Assembly: GCF_014654365.1 (NCBI RefSeq)
Contig: NZ_BNAY01000008.1
Location: 62,001-126,000, forward strand
DNA length: 64,000 bases
From: Amycolatopsis oliviviridis
GTDB taxonomy: Bacteria; Actinomycetota; Actinomycetes; Mycobacteriales; Pseudonocardiaceae
Direction of reading: 5' to 3'
Program-made: the position numbers and the translations under genes
Shown: positions 33,556-41,718 of the stretch, piece by piece
How positions within the stretch are numbered: position 1 is the stretch's first letter
Layout: each line of letters begins with the position of its first letter
The notes under the pieces: generated by a model
What the model was told of the DNA's origin: nothing
What the model saw: only the letters and a program-made list of their open reading frames with translations
Databases searched by the model: none

Positions 33556-35160
33556 ATGAAAGCCCCCAAGGACCTCCGCAGCCACCGCTGGTTCGGCGGC
33601 GACGAACTACGCGGTTTCAGCCACCGAGCCCGGAGTAGGCAACTCGGCTACAACCCGGAGGAGCACCTCCCGCTGGAATTCCCGGTCGCGACGCTTTCGG
33701 AGACCTTCCAGAAGCCGACGCCGATGCTCTACCGCAACCTGCTTTCGATGGAGACCGAAGAGATCCTGCGGTCCTATCCGATCGACGGCGCCGTCCTCAT
33801 GGGCGGCTGCGACAAGTCGACGCCGGCGTTGCTGATGGGCGCGGCGAGCGCGGGCCTCCCCGCGATCTTCGTGCCCGCGGGCCCGATGCTGCGCGGGCAC
33901 TGGCGGAACGAGGTGCTCGGCAGCGGCACGGACATGTGGAAGTACTGGGACGACAAGCGTGCCGGGCTGATCGGCGACGCGGAACTGTCCGAATTGGAGC
34001 GTGGGCTCGCCCGCTCCCCGGGAACCTGCATGACGATGGGCACCGCGTCCACGATGATGTCGGTCGCCGAGGTGCTCGGGCTGACCCTGCCCGGCGCGGC
34101 GTCGATCCCCGCCGTGGATTCGGCGCACCACCGGATGGCCGCGGCGAGCGGCGCGCGCGTGGTGGACATGGTGTGGGAGGACCTCACCATCACGAAGATC
34201 CTCGACGAGCGCGCGTACGCCGACGCGATCACCACCGTGCTCGCGCTCGGCGGGTCCACGAACGCCGTCATCCACCTGATCGCGATGGCGGGCCGGGGGC
34301 GGATCCCGTTGTCCGTCGACGATTTCGACGCGATCGCGCGCCGGGTCCCGGTGCTGGCGAACATCCGGCCCGGCGGGGACCGGCTGATGGAGGACTTCTA
34401 TTACGCAGGCGGGCTTCCCGGCCTGTTGTCCCGGCTGACCGATCTTCTGCACACTGATCGTGTCACGGTCACCGGGCGAACCCTCGGCGAGACACTGGAA
34501 ACGGCGCGGGTGCACGACGACGACGTCATCCGAACGCGGGACAACCCCGTCGCCGCGGAAGGCGGAGTCGCGGTGCTGCGCGGCAATCTCGCCCCTTCGG
34601 GCGCGGTCATCAAACACCTCGCCGCGGAGCCTCACCTGCTCGTCCACACTGGACCCGCGGTGGTCTTCGACGACTACCAGGACTTGAAGAAGCGCATCAA
34701 CGACCCCTCACTCGGGATCACCGAGGATTCCGTCCTGGTGCTGCGCGGATCCGGTCCGCTCGGCGGCCCCGGCATGCCCGAGTACGGGATGCTGCCGCTG
34801 CCCGATCACCTGCTGGCCAAGGGGGTCCGGGACATGGTCCGCGTGTCCGACGCCCGGATGAGCGGCACCAGTTACGGCGCGTGCGTGCTGCACGTCGCGC
34901 CGGAATCCCACGTGGGCGGGCCGCTCGCGCTGGTGCGCGACGGCGATCCGATCACTTTGGACGTCCCCTCGCGACGGCTGAGCCTCGACGTCGATGATGC
35001 GGAATTGCAACACCGCCGGGAACAGTGGACCACACCGTCCCCGCGGTACGAACGGGGTTACGGCGCGTTGTACGCCGAACACATCACGCAAGCCGACGAA
35101 GGCTGTGACTTCGACTTTCTCGCGAGAGTGGGTGAAAACCCGGAGCCTGACGCCCAGTGA
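33556..35160 (+). CDS. IlvD/Edd-family sugar-acid dehydratase with internal deletion of the first Fe-S segment
   Basis: A 534-residue protein similar to pentonate and related sugar-acid dehydratases (L-arabinonate/D-xylonate type), about 575 residues when complete. The later motifs are intact: MGGCDKSTPALLMG, GTCMTMGTASTM, GGSTNAVIHLIAMAG and RMSGTSYGA. However, NPEEH (residues 33-37) is followed at once by LPLEFPVATLSET; family members have about 40 residues between these points, including an (A/T)-x-P-C segment with the first [2Fe-2S] cysteine. The reading frame is undisturbed. The enzyme is probably inactive or altered. The divergent FCD-type GntR regulator fits a sugar-acid operon. Confidence 0.85.
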   Translation: MKAPKDLRSHRWFGGDELRGFSHRARSRQLGYNPEEHLPLEFPVATLSETFQKPTPMLYRNLLSMETEEILRSYPIDGAVLMGGCDKSTPALLMGAASAGLPAIFVPAGPMLRGHWRNEVLGSGTDMWKYWDDKRAGLIGDAELSELERGLARSPGTCMTMGTASTMMSVAEVLGLTLPGAASIPAVDSAHHRMAAASGARVVDMVWEDLTITKILDERAYADAITTVLALGGSTNAVIHLIAMAGRGRIPLSVDDFDAIARRVPVLANIRPGGDRLMEDFYYAGGLPGLLSRLTDLLHTDRVTVTGRTLGETLETARVHDDDVIRTRDNPVAAEGGVAVLRGNLAPSGAVIKHLAAEPHLLVHTGPAVVFDDYQDLKKRINDPSLGITEDSVLVLRGSGPLGGPGMPEYGMLPLPDHLLAKGVRDMVRVSDARMSGTSYGACVLHVAPESHVGGPLALVRDGDPITLDVPSRRLSLDVDDAELQHRREQWTTPSPRYERGYGALYAEHITQADEGCDFDFLARVGENPEPDAQ

Positions 35161-35261
35161 CCACCCGACGGAGTGACCGGCTCACCCAACCGGGCGAGTT
35201 GCAGGCTCACAAAACGCCCCCCGTATCTTGAAGGTACGTCCGGAACGTGTGGAAGGCCCGG

Positions 35262-37112
35262 ATGTTCGATCACGACGTCCGGCCTCACCGGACCGTGGAG
35301 GGTGGAGAGTTGCCGCAGGAACCGCGCTGGCCCGAGTCCCACGCTGAGCAGACGGACATTCTCCCGGTCGTCACGCCCGGGTTCGCGGAGTCTGCCACGC
35401 CTCAGGAGCCCACGCCACCGAAGCGCCGTCGCAGCTATCGCAAGGCCGCCTTCATCGGCGGCGGCGTGTTCGGCCTGCTGGTCGTCGCGTACGCCCTCGA
35501 CGTGCTGGTCTCCCAGGGCAGCGTCCCCCGCGGCGTCACCGTCGCCGGGGTCGACGTCGGCGGGATGGACCGCACGGCGGCCGAGAAGGAGCTCAAAGGC
35601 ACCATCGAGCCGCGGCTGACCCGGCCGGTCAAGGTCGTCGCGGGCGACGCCGAGGAGTCGCTGGCGCCGAACAACGCCGGCCTGCGCCTCGACTGGCCCG
35701 CGACCCTGGACCAGGCGGGCGACCAGCCGCTGAACCCGTTCACGCGGATCGCGTCGTTCTTCTCGACCACCGAGGTCGGCGTCGTCACGCAGACCGACGA
35801 CGGGAAGCTCACCGGGGCGCTGGAGAACCTGCGCGACAAGGTCGACCGCGACCCGGTCGAGGGCACCGTCCGCTTCGAGGAGGCCAAGCCGGTCGCGGTC
35901 GAGCCGAAGACCGGGCAGAAGCTCGACGTCGACGCCGCCCAGCAGACCATCCTGGACCGCTGGGCCACCGGCGAGCCGCTCACGCTCGCGGTCACCCAGA
36001 CCCCGGTCAAGGTCTCGCCGGAGGCCGTCCACGCCGCCCTCGACCAGATCGCGAAGCCCGCCGTGGCGGCGCCGATGGTGATCAAGGGCGAGGGCAAGGA
36101 CGCGGTCGTCGAGCCCAAGGCGATCGCGGCCGCGCTGACCTTCGAACCCGCCGACGGCGGCGTGCTGAACCCGAAGGTCGACAACGCCAAGATCATCGAG
36201 GCCGCGGGTCCGCAGCTGAAGTCCACCGAGAAGGAGGGCAAGGACGCGCAGATCGTCTTCGAAGGCGGCAAGCCGACCGTCCAGCCCTCCGAGGACGCCA
36301 ACGTCGTCGACTGGGAGCCGAGCCTCAAGCCGGTGCTCGACGTGCTCAAGCGCGCCGCGCCCCGCGAGCTGCCGGTGACCTACAAGAAGACCCCCGCCAA
36401 GGTGACCACCGAGCAGGCGAACCAGCTCGGCATCAAGGAGGTCGTCAGCGAGTTCAAGACCGCCGGGTTCGCGGCGGACTCGGGGACGAACATCCGGGTC
36501 GTGGCGCAGAAGGTCAACGGCGCCATCGTGAAGCCGGGCGAGACGTTCAGCCTCAACGGGTTCACCGGGCCGCGCGGCGCCGCGCAGGGCTACGTCGAGG
36601 CCGGTGTCATCAAGGACGGCGCGCCCGGCCGCGAGGTCGGCGGCGGGATCTCGCAGTTCGCGACCACGCTGTACAACGCCTCGTACTTCGCCGGCATGAA
36701 GGACACCGAGCACAAGGAACACAGCTACTACATCAGCCGCTACCCCGCCGCGCGCGAGGCGACCGTGTTCCAGAACCACAACGGCGGCAGCGTGATCGAC
36801 CTGAAGTTCACCAACGACGGTGACACCGGCGTCGCGATCCAGACGGTCTGGACCCCTTCGGACATCACGATCCGCCTGTGGGGCACCAAGAAGTACACCG
36901 TCGAGTCGGTCGCGGGCGGCCGCACCAACCCGTCCGAGCCGCCGACGAAGCCCGGCCCGGCCGAGAACTGCAAGCCCAGCAACGGCGCGCCCGGCTTCAC
37001 CACTTCGGACACCCGGATCATCAAGGACGCCGCGAGCGGCCGCGAGATCCGGCGCCACACCCGGAACGTGCACTACAACCCGCAGCCGAAGATCACCTGC
37101 GGCACGGAGTAG
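35262..37112 (+). CDS. VanW-family protein with peptidoglycan-binding-like repeats
   Basis: A 616-residue protein anchored by one membrane helix (about residues 62-84) after a basic stretch (KRRRSYRK). The extracellular part contains repeated PG_binding_4-type modules (GVTVAGVDVGGMDRTAAEKEL and relatives) and a C-terminal VanW domain (GETFSLNGFTGPRGAAQGYV, GGGISQFATTLYNASYFAG). VanW proteins occur in glycopeptide-resistance clusters, but their function is unclear; here no van genes are near. The ATG at 35262 follows GGAAGG by 6 bases. It is monocistronic and ends before a strong hairpin. Confidence 0.87.
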   Translation: MFDHDVRPHRTVEGGELPQEPRWPESHAEQTDILPVVTPGFAESATPQEPTPPKRRRSYRKAAFIGGGVFGLLVVAYALDVLVSQGSVPRGVTVAGVDVGGMDRTAAEKELKGTIEPRLTRPVKVVAGDAEESLAPNNAGLRLDWPATLDQAGDQPLNPFTRIASFFSTTEVGVVTQTDDGKLTGALENLRDKVDRDPVEGTVRFEEAKPVAVEPKTGQKLDVDAAQQTILDRWATGEPLTLAVTQTPVKVSPEAVHAALDQIAKPAVAAPMVIKGEGKDAVVEPKAIAAALTFEPADGGVLNPKVDNAKIIEAAGPQLKSTEKEGKDAQIVFEGGKPTVQPSEDANVVDWEPSLKPVLDVLKRAAPRELPVTYKKTPAKVTTEQANQLGIKEVVSEFKTAGFAADSGTNIRVVAQKVNGAIVKPGETFSLNGFTGPRGAAQGYVEAGVIKDGAPGREVGGGISQFATTLYNASYFAGMKDTEHKEHSYYISRYPAAREATVFQNHNGGSVIDLKFTNDGDTGVAIQTVWTPSDITIRLWGTKKYTVESVAGGRTNPSEPPTKPGPAENCKPSNGAPGFTTSDTRIIKDAASGREIRRHTRNVHYNPQPKITCGTE

Positions 37113-37121
37113 CCCTCGCAA

Positions 37122-37176
37122 GTACATGAAGGCCCCCTTCGCTGCGTCTAGCGCAGTGAAGGGGGCCTTCATGTAC
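37122..37176. terminator. 25-bp hairpin after the VanW-family gene (family A)
   Basis: Arms 37122-37146 and 37152-37176 pair over 25 bases with one G-U pair and a 5-base loop, 9 bp after the VanW stop. It shares the ATGAAGGCCCCCTT type core with the hairpins at 4 and 31265. Confidence 0.78.
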
Positions 37177-37461
37177 CTACAAGCCTGAGTGAGCAGAGCA
37201 CCGGCACGGGCAACGGCGAGTGCGTTGGGCTGTGGTTAGAGCCCGATCTGATGAAGATTCGGTCAGTAAGGCGCCGAAGGGTCCAAGCTGATCTTGCGTG
37301 GCGCAAGTGCTCCAGGTTCAGTACCTGAGCGACGTGCACAGGTCAGACACCAAACCGACAGCGGCTGGGCATCTAGGTACATCCGAGCTCCCCGCTTTCT
37401 GACCCACCCGCTGTCAGCCCCAGTGCCATGCTCCACAGCTGGGGACGAAGGGGATGGTGGA

Positions 37462-38250
37462 TTGAGCGATGCCGAAGTGGTCGCCGCAGCACTCGGCGCC
37501 GCCGTCATATCCCTTGAGCAGGCAGAACAGGCAACGCAGGAGGCCGCTGAGGGCTTCCGCGATTCCGCCTTGCGTCTTGGACAGGCTGTCCACGGAACCG
37601 GTGATCCTGAAATAGGCGCCTTGCCGGGGCTGTACGACGAGCTACGCCGCTCCGCTGAACAGGCGGTCAGCGGCTTCAGGATCGTGAAGGCGAGAATCTC
37701 GGCATATCTGGGCGCGATCGGCTTGTCGGCGACACCGACGAGCATCGAGGTCACAGGGCCGAAGCGGGAGGATGGAGCGCGCAGTCGACCTGGTGTGCAC
37801 ACCACGACCGCGCCGGAGAAACCCATTCCGGTCTCGCAAGGCCGAGTTGGCGAACTGAAGCGAGATCTTCCGCCGCGCGTCGACCGTGGAGAGGGGCAGA
37901 AGACACACGGGCTGTGGGTCACGGGCTCGGGTGCAGGAGACGCCGGGCGCATCGTGAGCGGCCGTGACGACATGGAAACCGCAGCGGTCCAGTTCTTCAA
38001 GGACCAGGGTGCCCGGCGGATGCCTTCCACCACTGCCGACGTCGAGGTCAAGCTGGCCGTTCACATGCAGAACGAGGGCATCACCAATGCAACCGTCGCC
38101 GTGAACAACGAGGTGTGCAAAGGCCCGTTCGGCTGTGAGACCTTGGTCCCTAAGATCCTTCCCCAAGGAAGTGCGCTCACCGTGTATGGCACCACGCCGG
38201 ACGGAACACCGATCGGGACCACCTACCTCGGACAGAGAAAGAAGCCATGA
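37462..38250 (+). CDS. DddA-like (SCP1.201) deaminase-domain toxin
   Basis: A 262-residue protein from a TTG start preceded by GGGGATGG; the frame stays open to 37294 but has no better start. Residues 1-90 are alpha-helical without signal peptide (a helical carrier domain as in contact-type or exported polymorphic toxins). Residues about 145-262 match the SCP1.201 cytidine-deaminase fold: IVSGRDDMETAAVQFF, DVEVKLAVHMQNEGITNATV, CKGPFGCETLVPKILPQGS, LTVYG. Family members such as DddA deaminate cytosine in double-stranded DNA with an HxE...PC...C zinc site. Here the histidine is Asp193 and the proline is Val218; Glu195, Cys219 and Cys225 are kept. It overlaps an Imm1 gene. GC content is visibly lower than in neighbours. 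Confidence 0.8.
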   Translation: MSDAEVVAAALGAAVISLEQAEQATQEAAEGFRDSALRLGQAVHGTGDPEIGALPGLYDELRRSAEQAVSGFRIVKARISAYLGAIGLSATPTSIEVTGPKREDGARSRPGVHTTTAPEKPIPVSQGRVGELKRDLPPRVDRGEGQKTHGLWVTGSGAGDAGRIVSGRDDMETAAVQFFKDQGARRMPSTTADVEVKLAVHMQNEGITNATVAVNNEVCKGPFGCETLVPKILPQGSALTVYGTTPDGTPIGTTYLGQRKKP

Positions 38251-38660
38251 TCGAAGCTTGGTACGACGGTAACGCGACCGAAGCGACCACGATCACGACA
38301 GCAGCCGATCTCGACCACGTTCTGGACGCCTTGGCGGCCTTGAATGGACCGACGCTCGCCGAGCTGTATACGGACGGCGACCCGGAAAAGTCGTGGCTCG
38401 AGATCGGCCTGCACGGCGAACGGGCGAGCCTGCGGTACGTCGGTGACGACGCACCGAACGGTGCGTACTCGAAGGGCGGGACCTTTTCGCTGCCGACGGG
38501 CGGCGAGGTTCTCTACTACTTCATGAACAACCCTCGGGAGTACCCGGACGACGCCGAGATCGCCGTGGACACCGCCCGGCGGGCCGCTCACGACTTCCTG
38601 ACCTCCGGCGGGCAACGGCCGTCCGGTGTGCAATGGACCGAGCAGGATGGCCCGCTGTAG
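38247..38660 (+). CDS. Imm1-family immunity protein
   Basis: A 137-residue acidic protein of the Imm1 family, cognate immunity proteins for deaminase and other polymorphic toxins. Typical features are the SWLEIGLHGERASLRYVGDD strand block, the central GGTFSLPTGGEVLYYF and the late ALL-helical EIAVDTARRAAHDFLTSG. Its ATG overlaps the toxin stop (ATGA), the expected arrangement for simultaneous synthesis. It is cytosolic and would bind the toxin domain. GC is also reduced, which together with the toxin suggests a horizontally exchanged module. Confidence 0.83.
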   Translation: MIEAWYDGNATEATTITTAADLDHVLDALAALNGPTLAELYTDGDPEKSWLEIGLHGERASLRYVGDDAPNGAYSKGGTFSLPTGGEVLYYFMNNPREYPDDAEIAVDTARRAAHDFLTSGGQRPSGVQWTEQDGPL

Positions 38661-39070
38661 CACTTGGCCACGCGTGGCTGTGTTACGGGGTCAGAACTTT
38701 GTACGCGCTCCTTCTCGGGCTTCCGTGCCTAACTTTGATCATGTTGGTGTGGCTCACCTACAGATACGATCGACCGGTCTCGATCTCTGTAGGACGGTGG
38801 CTCAAGGTCATCGCACCGCGCCGTAACGACCGGTCGTTGCACCCCAGCCTGGAGGGGCAACCTCGTCCGTCGTGTCCCGCCCGGGTTGACCTCGGGGTCG
38901 TCTACCAAGTCATGAGGACGGCCTCTGCCGATACGGAAGGGCTCGAACTGGCGACGGCCAGGCCTGACGAGCACGGGGAGAGTGGCAGCGATGGGCCAAT
39001 AAGGGTTCACTGAACGCTTCCGAAAGCGTACTGTGCGTGGTGAACCCGAGCGAGCGGGGGTGGCCACCTC
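38661..39070 (+). other. Region without convincing gene after the toxin-immunity module
   Basis: About 410 bp of reduced GC. A frame from 38633 to 39013 contains one hydrophobic stretch (LYALLLGLPCLTLIMLVWL) but starts inside the immunity gene, has no ribosome site and loses coding bias after 38830. It may be a remnant of a second immunity or membrane protein. Near the end, ACGCTT (39015-39020) and AAGCGT (39025-39030) form a small dyad upstream of the MFS gene. Confidence 0.35.
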
Positions 39071-40282
39071 ATGACCTCGACGGCGACCTTCCGGCAGATC
39101 TTCGCGGTCGGCGAACTGCGGGCGATCTGGTTCGCGGAACTCCAGTCGATCCTCGGCGATCAGGTGGCCAGGGTCGCGCTGTCGGTCCTGGTGTTCCAGC
39201 GGACCGGTTCGGCGACCTGGCCCGCGCTGACCTACGCGCTCACCTATCTGCCCGATCTGATCGGCGGGCCGCTGCTCGGCGGGCTGGCCGACCGGTTCCC
39301 GCGCCGCGCGGTGATGGTCTGCTCCGACGTCGTCCGGGCGCTCCTGGTCGCGGTGCTCGCCGTCCCCGGCATCCCGTTGCCCGTGCTCGCCGCCGTGCTC
39401 GTGGCGGTGCAACTGGCGAACGCGCCGTTCACCGCCGCGCAGGCCGCGGTCCTTCCCTCGGTGCTGACCGGGGATCAGTACGTGCTCGGCCAGTCGCTGC
39501 TGAAGATCACCAATCAGGTCGGCCAGCTCGCCGGATTCGCCTTGGGCGGCGCGGTGATCGCCGCGATCGGACCGGGCCGCGGGCTGGCCATCGACGCGGC
39601 GACGTTCGGCGTCTCGGCGATCGTCCTGCGGCTGGGTGTCCGCGCCCGGGCCGCTTCGGGTCCCGGCGGACCGGCGACGTCGACCCTGCGACGGCTTTCG
39701 GCGGGCGCCCGCACGATCTGGCGCGACCGCCGGTTGCGCGCGCTGGTCGGCCTGGCGTGGCTGGCGGGCTTCGTGATCGTGCCGGAAGGTCTCGCGGTGC
39801 CCTACGCCGCGGAGATCGGCGGCGGGGCGGCGACGGCGGGACTGCTGCTCGCCGCGCATCCGGCGGGGATCGTGCTCGGCGTGTTCGTGCAGGGCCGCTT
39901 GGTACGGCCCGAAATCCGGCTGCGGCTGGTCGGGATCCTCGCGCTCGGCGCGATCGTGCCACTCGCGGCGTTCTGGTTCCGGCCGTCGCTCCCCTACGCC
40001 GCCGGACTGCTGGTGCTGTCCGGGATGTGCGCGGCCTACCAGGTCACCGCGAGCACCACGTTCATGCGGTTGGTGCCCGACACCGAGCGAGGCCAGGCCT
40101 TCGGCCTCGCCGGGTCGGGACTCATCGCCGTGCAGGGAATCGGGCTGATCGCCGGCGGCCTGCTCGTCGGCGTGCTCGGTTCACCGGCGACGACGGTCTC
40201 GGTCATCGCCTTGGCCGGTCTCGTAGTGGCTGTTCCGGCCACCCGGGCTTGGCGCCACGTGGCCCCACCGCACCCCCTTTAG
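39071..40282 (+). CDS. MFS transporter (drug/siderophore exporter type)
   Basis: A 403-residue, 12-helix major-facilitator protein. The loop 2-3 signature is GGLADRFPRRAVMV, and the arrangement resembles EntS/MFS_3 exporters. Substrate unknown. The ATG at 39071 lacks a strong ribosome site (a GGGGG stretch lies 15 bases upstream). It appears monocistronic. Confidence 0.87.
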   Translation: MTSTATFRQIFAVGELRAIWFAELQSILGDQVARVALSVLVFQRTGSATWPALTYALTYLPDLIGGPLLGGLADRFPRRAVMVCSDVVRALLVAVLAVPGIPLPVLAAVLVAVQLANAPFTAAQAAVLPSVLTGDQYVLGQSLLKITNQVGQLAGFALGGAVIAAIGPGRGLAIDAATFGVSAIVLRLGVRARAASGPGGPATSTLRRLSAGARTIWRDRRLRALVGLAWLAGFVIVPEGLAVPYAAEIGGGAATAGLLLAAHPAGIVLGVFVQGRLVRPEIRLRLVGILALGAIVPLAAFWFRPSLPYAAGLLVLSGMCAAYQVTASTTFMRLVPDTERGQAFGLAGSGLIAVQGIGLIAGGLLVGVLGSPATTVSVIALAGLVVAVPATRAWRHVAPPHPL

Positions 40283-40387
40283 ACCGGAACCCGGTACTCA
40301 CCAGTTCTGCCCGCGCATAGGGCTCACCCCCTCCGCCTACCCGATCCCGGTCACGCGTGGTGCACCCACGCCTACCCATACAGCGTA

Positions 40388-41638
40388 GTGACACCTAGTA
40401 TCCAACCGATTACGTTCGTCACCGTGGCGCTAACGAATTGGGCGCTGTGGCGGCTACCCAACCGCGGTTTGATCGGCTTCGTCCTCATGGTGGACGTCGC
40501 GGCGATCGCCGGATCCGCCTGGTCTTTTCTCCGGATCCCGTTCACTCAGGGCGACGCCATCCCGTTCGCGGTCCTGATCACCAGTGTCGTTCTTTACACA
40601 GAATTGTCGCGGCCGGTGGAGCGGGTGCGGGAACGGTTCGCAGGAACGCCGCACATCTCGCTCGACAGCGTCTGGACCTTCGCCGCCGTACTGCTGGTGC
40701 ATCCCGGACTGGCCGCGCTGGTCATCGCCGTGTCCTTCTTCTACCGCTGGTTCCGCGGGCAGCCGAACCCGCTGTTCCGGCGGACGTTCTCCATGTCGGC
40801 GACCGTGCTCTCGGGCTTCGCGGCCGCCGCCTTCCTCTCCCGGTACGCGGTCCCGTTCGACGAACTCCCCCGCGACGTCTCGTCGTTCGGCTCGGTGGTC
40901 GTGGCGGGCGGGGTGTTCATGCTGGTCAACACCGCGCTGATGACGGTCGCGGTGTACTACGGCACCCCGCACGACAGGCTGCGCGACGCGCTGGCGAAAC
41001 CGTTCGAGTACGCGCTCGAAGCGGCGACGATCGCGCTCGGCGTCATCGTGGCGTGGGCGCTGCGAGACTGGCCGGTGGTGCTGCTGATGGTCGTCGGGAT
41101 CACGCTCGTGCTGCACCGCGGAGTCCTTTTACGGCAGCTGAAACGGCAAGCGAGCAGTGACGCCAAGACCGGGCTGCTCAACGCCAAGGCGTGGCGCGAG
41201 GCCGCGGCCGACGAACTCGACCGCGCACGGCGCGCGGGACGGCACACCAGCCTGCTGATGGTCGACGTCGACCGGTTCAAACTGATCAACGACCGGCACG
41301 GGCACCTCGTCGGCGACCGGTATCTCGCGGCGATCGCGGAAACGCTGCGCGCCGAGGTGCGCGGCACGGATCTGGTCGGGCGGTTCGGTGGCGAGGAGTT
41401 CGTCGTCCTGCTGCCCGGCACGCCCGCCGTGCACGCGCACGCGATCGCGGAACGGATCCGGTCCAGTGTGGCCACCCGGCACGGTGACCTGCCGGAGCAC
41501 GTCACCGTGTCGATCGGGCTGGCCGACCGGCCCGGGGTCACCGACCTGGACACGGTGATCTCCGTCGCGGACCGGGCGCTTTACGAGGCGAAGAACACCG
41601 GGCGGAACCGGACGTCGGGCTACCAGGTGACCGGCTGA
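40388..41638 (+). CDS. Membrane-bound diguanylate cyclase (GGDEF domain)
   Basis: A 416-residue protein with about six N-terminal membrane helices (residues 1-245) and a C-terminal GGDEF domain. The active-site loop is GRFGGEEFVVLLPG (around residue 333), and an inhibitory RxxD site (RGTD) sits five residues before it, so product inhibition by c-di-GMP is expected. It makes c-di-GMP from two GTP. The GTG at 40388 was chosen for length; GTG 40424 is possible. No partner gene is adjacent, and a convergent terminator follows. Confidence 0.9.
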   Translation: MTPSIQPITFVTVALTNWALWRLPNRGLIGFVLMVDVAAIAGSAWSFLRIPFTQGDAIPFAVLITSVVLYTELSRPVERVRERFAGTPHISLDSVWTFAAVLLVHPGLAALVIAVSFFYRWFRGQPNPLFRRTFSMSATVLSGFAAAAFLSRYAVPFDELPRDVSSFGSVVVAGGVFMLVNTALMTVAVYYGTPHDRLRDALAKPFEYALEAATIALGVIVAWALRDWPVVLLMVVGITLVLHRGVLLRQLKRQASSDAKTGLLNAKAWREAAADELDRARRAGRHTSLLMVDVDRFKLINDRHGHLVGDRYLAAIAETLRAEVRGTDLVGRFGGEEFVVLLPGTPAVHAHAIAERIRSSVATRHGDLPEHVTVSIGLADRPGVTDLDTVISVADRALYEAKNTGRNRTSGYQVTG

Positions 41639-41654
41639 CCCCTCCTCGCCGCTT

Positions 41655-41716
41655 GCGTTTCGTCCTCTGAATGCGGTCCTTGCGCGTGCAACTACCGCGT
41701 TCAGAGGACGAATTGC
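41655..41716. terminator. Family B hairpin between diguanylate cyclase and trpB-like genes
   Basis: Arms 41655-41677 and 41694-41716 pair over 23 positions with three mismatches; the core GTCCTCTGAATGCGG is the same as at 20459 and 24553. It lies between two convergent stops (41638, 41719) and is probably bidirectional. Confidence 0.65.
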
Positions 41717-41718
41717 GC

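Noticed and set aside
35262-37112. VanW-family gene as sign of glycopeptide resistance
   Set aside because: No vanH, vanA, vanX, vanR or vanS-like gene occurs in the window; VanW proteins are widespread without resistance.
35058-37172. 704-codon open frame on the minus strand opposite the VanW-family gene
   Set aside because: Very rich in Arg, Gly, Leu and Val in the pattern of antisense of a high-GC gene; the plus-strand product has recognisable domains.
37294-37461. Upstream extension of the deaminase toxin to a TTG at 37294
   Set aside because: No ribosome site, poor coding bias and no similarity; TTG at 37462 has a good upstream GGGGATGG and begins a regular helix.
38633-39013. 126-residue frame with a hydrophobic stretch after the immunity gene
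   Set aside because: Starts within the immunity gene without ribosome site and loses coding character; kept only as an unassigned region.
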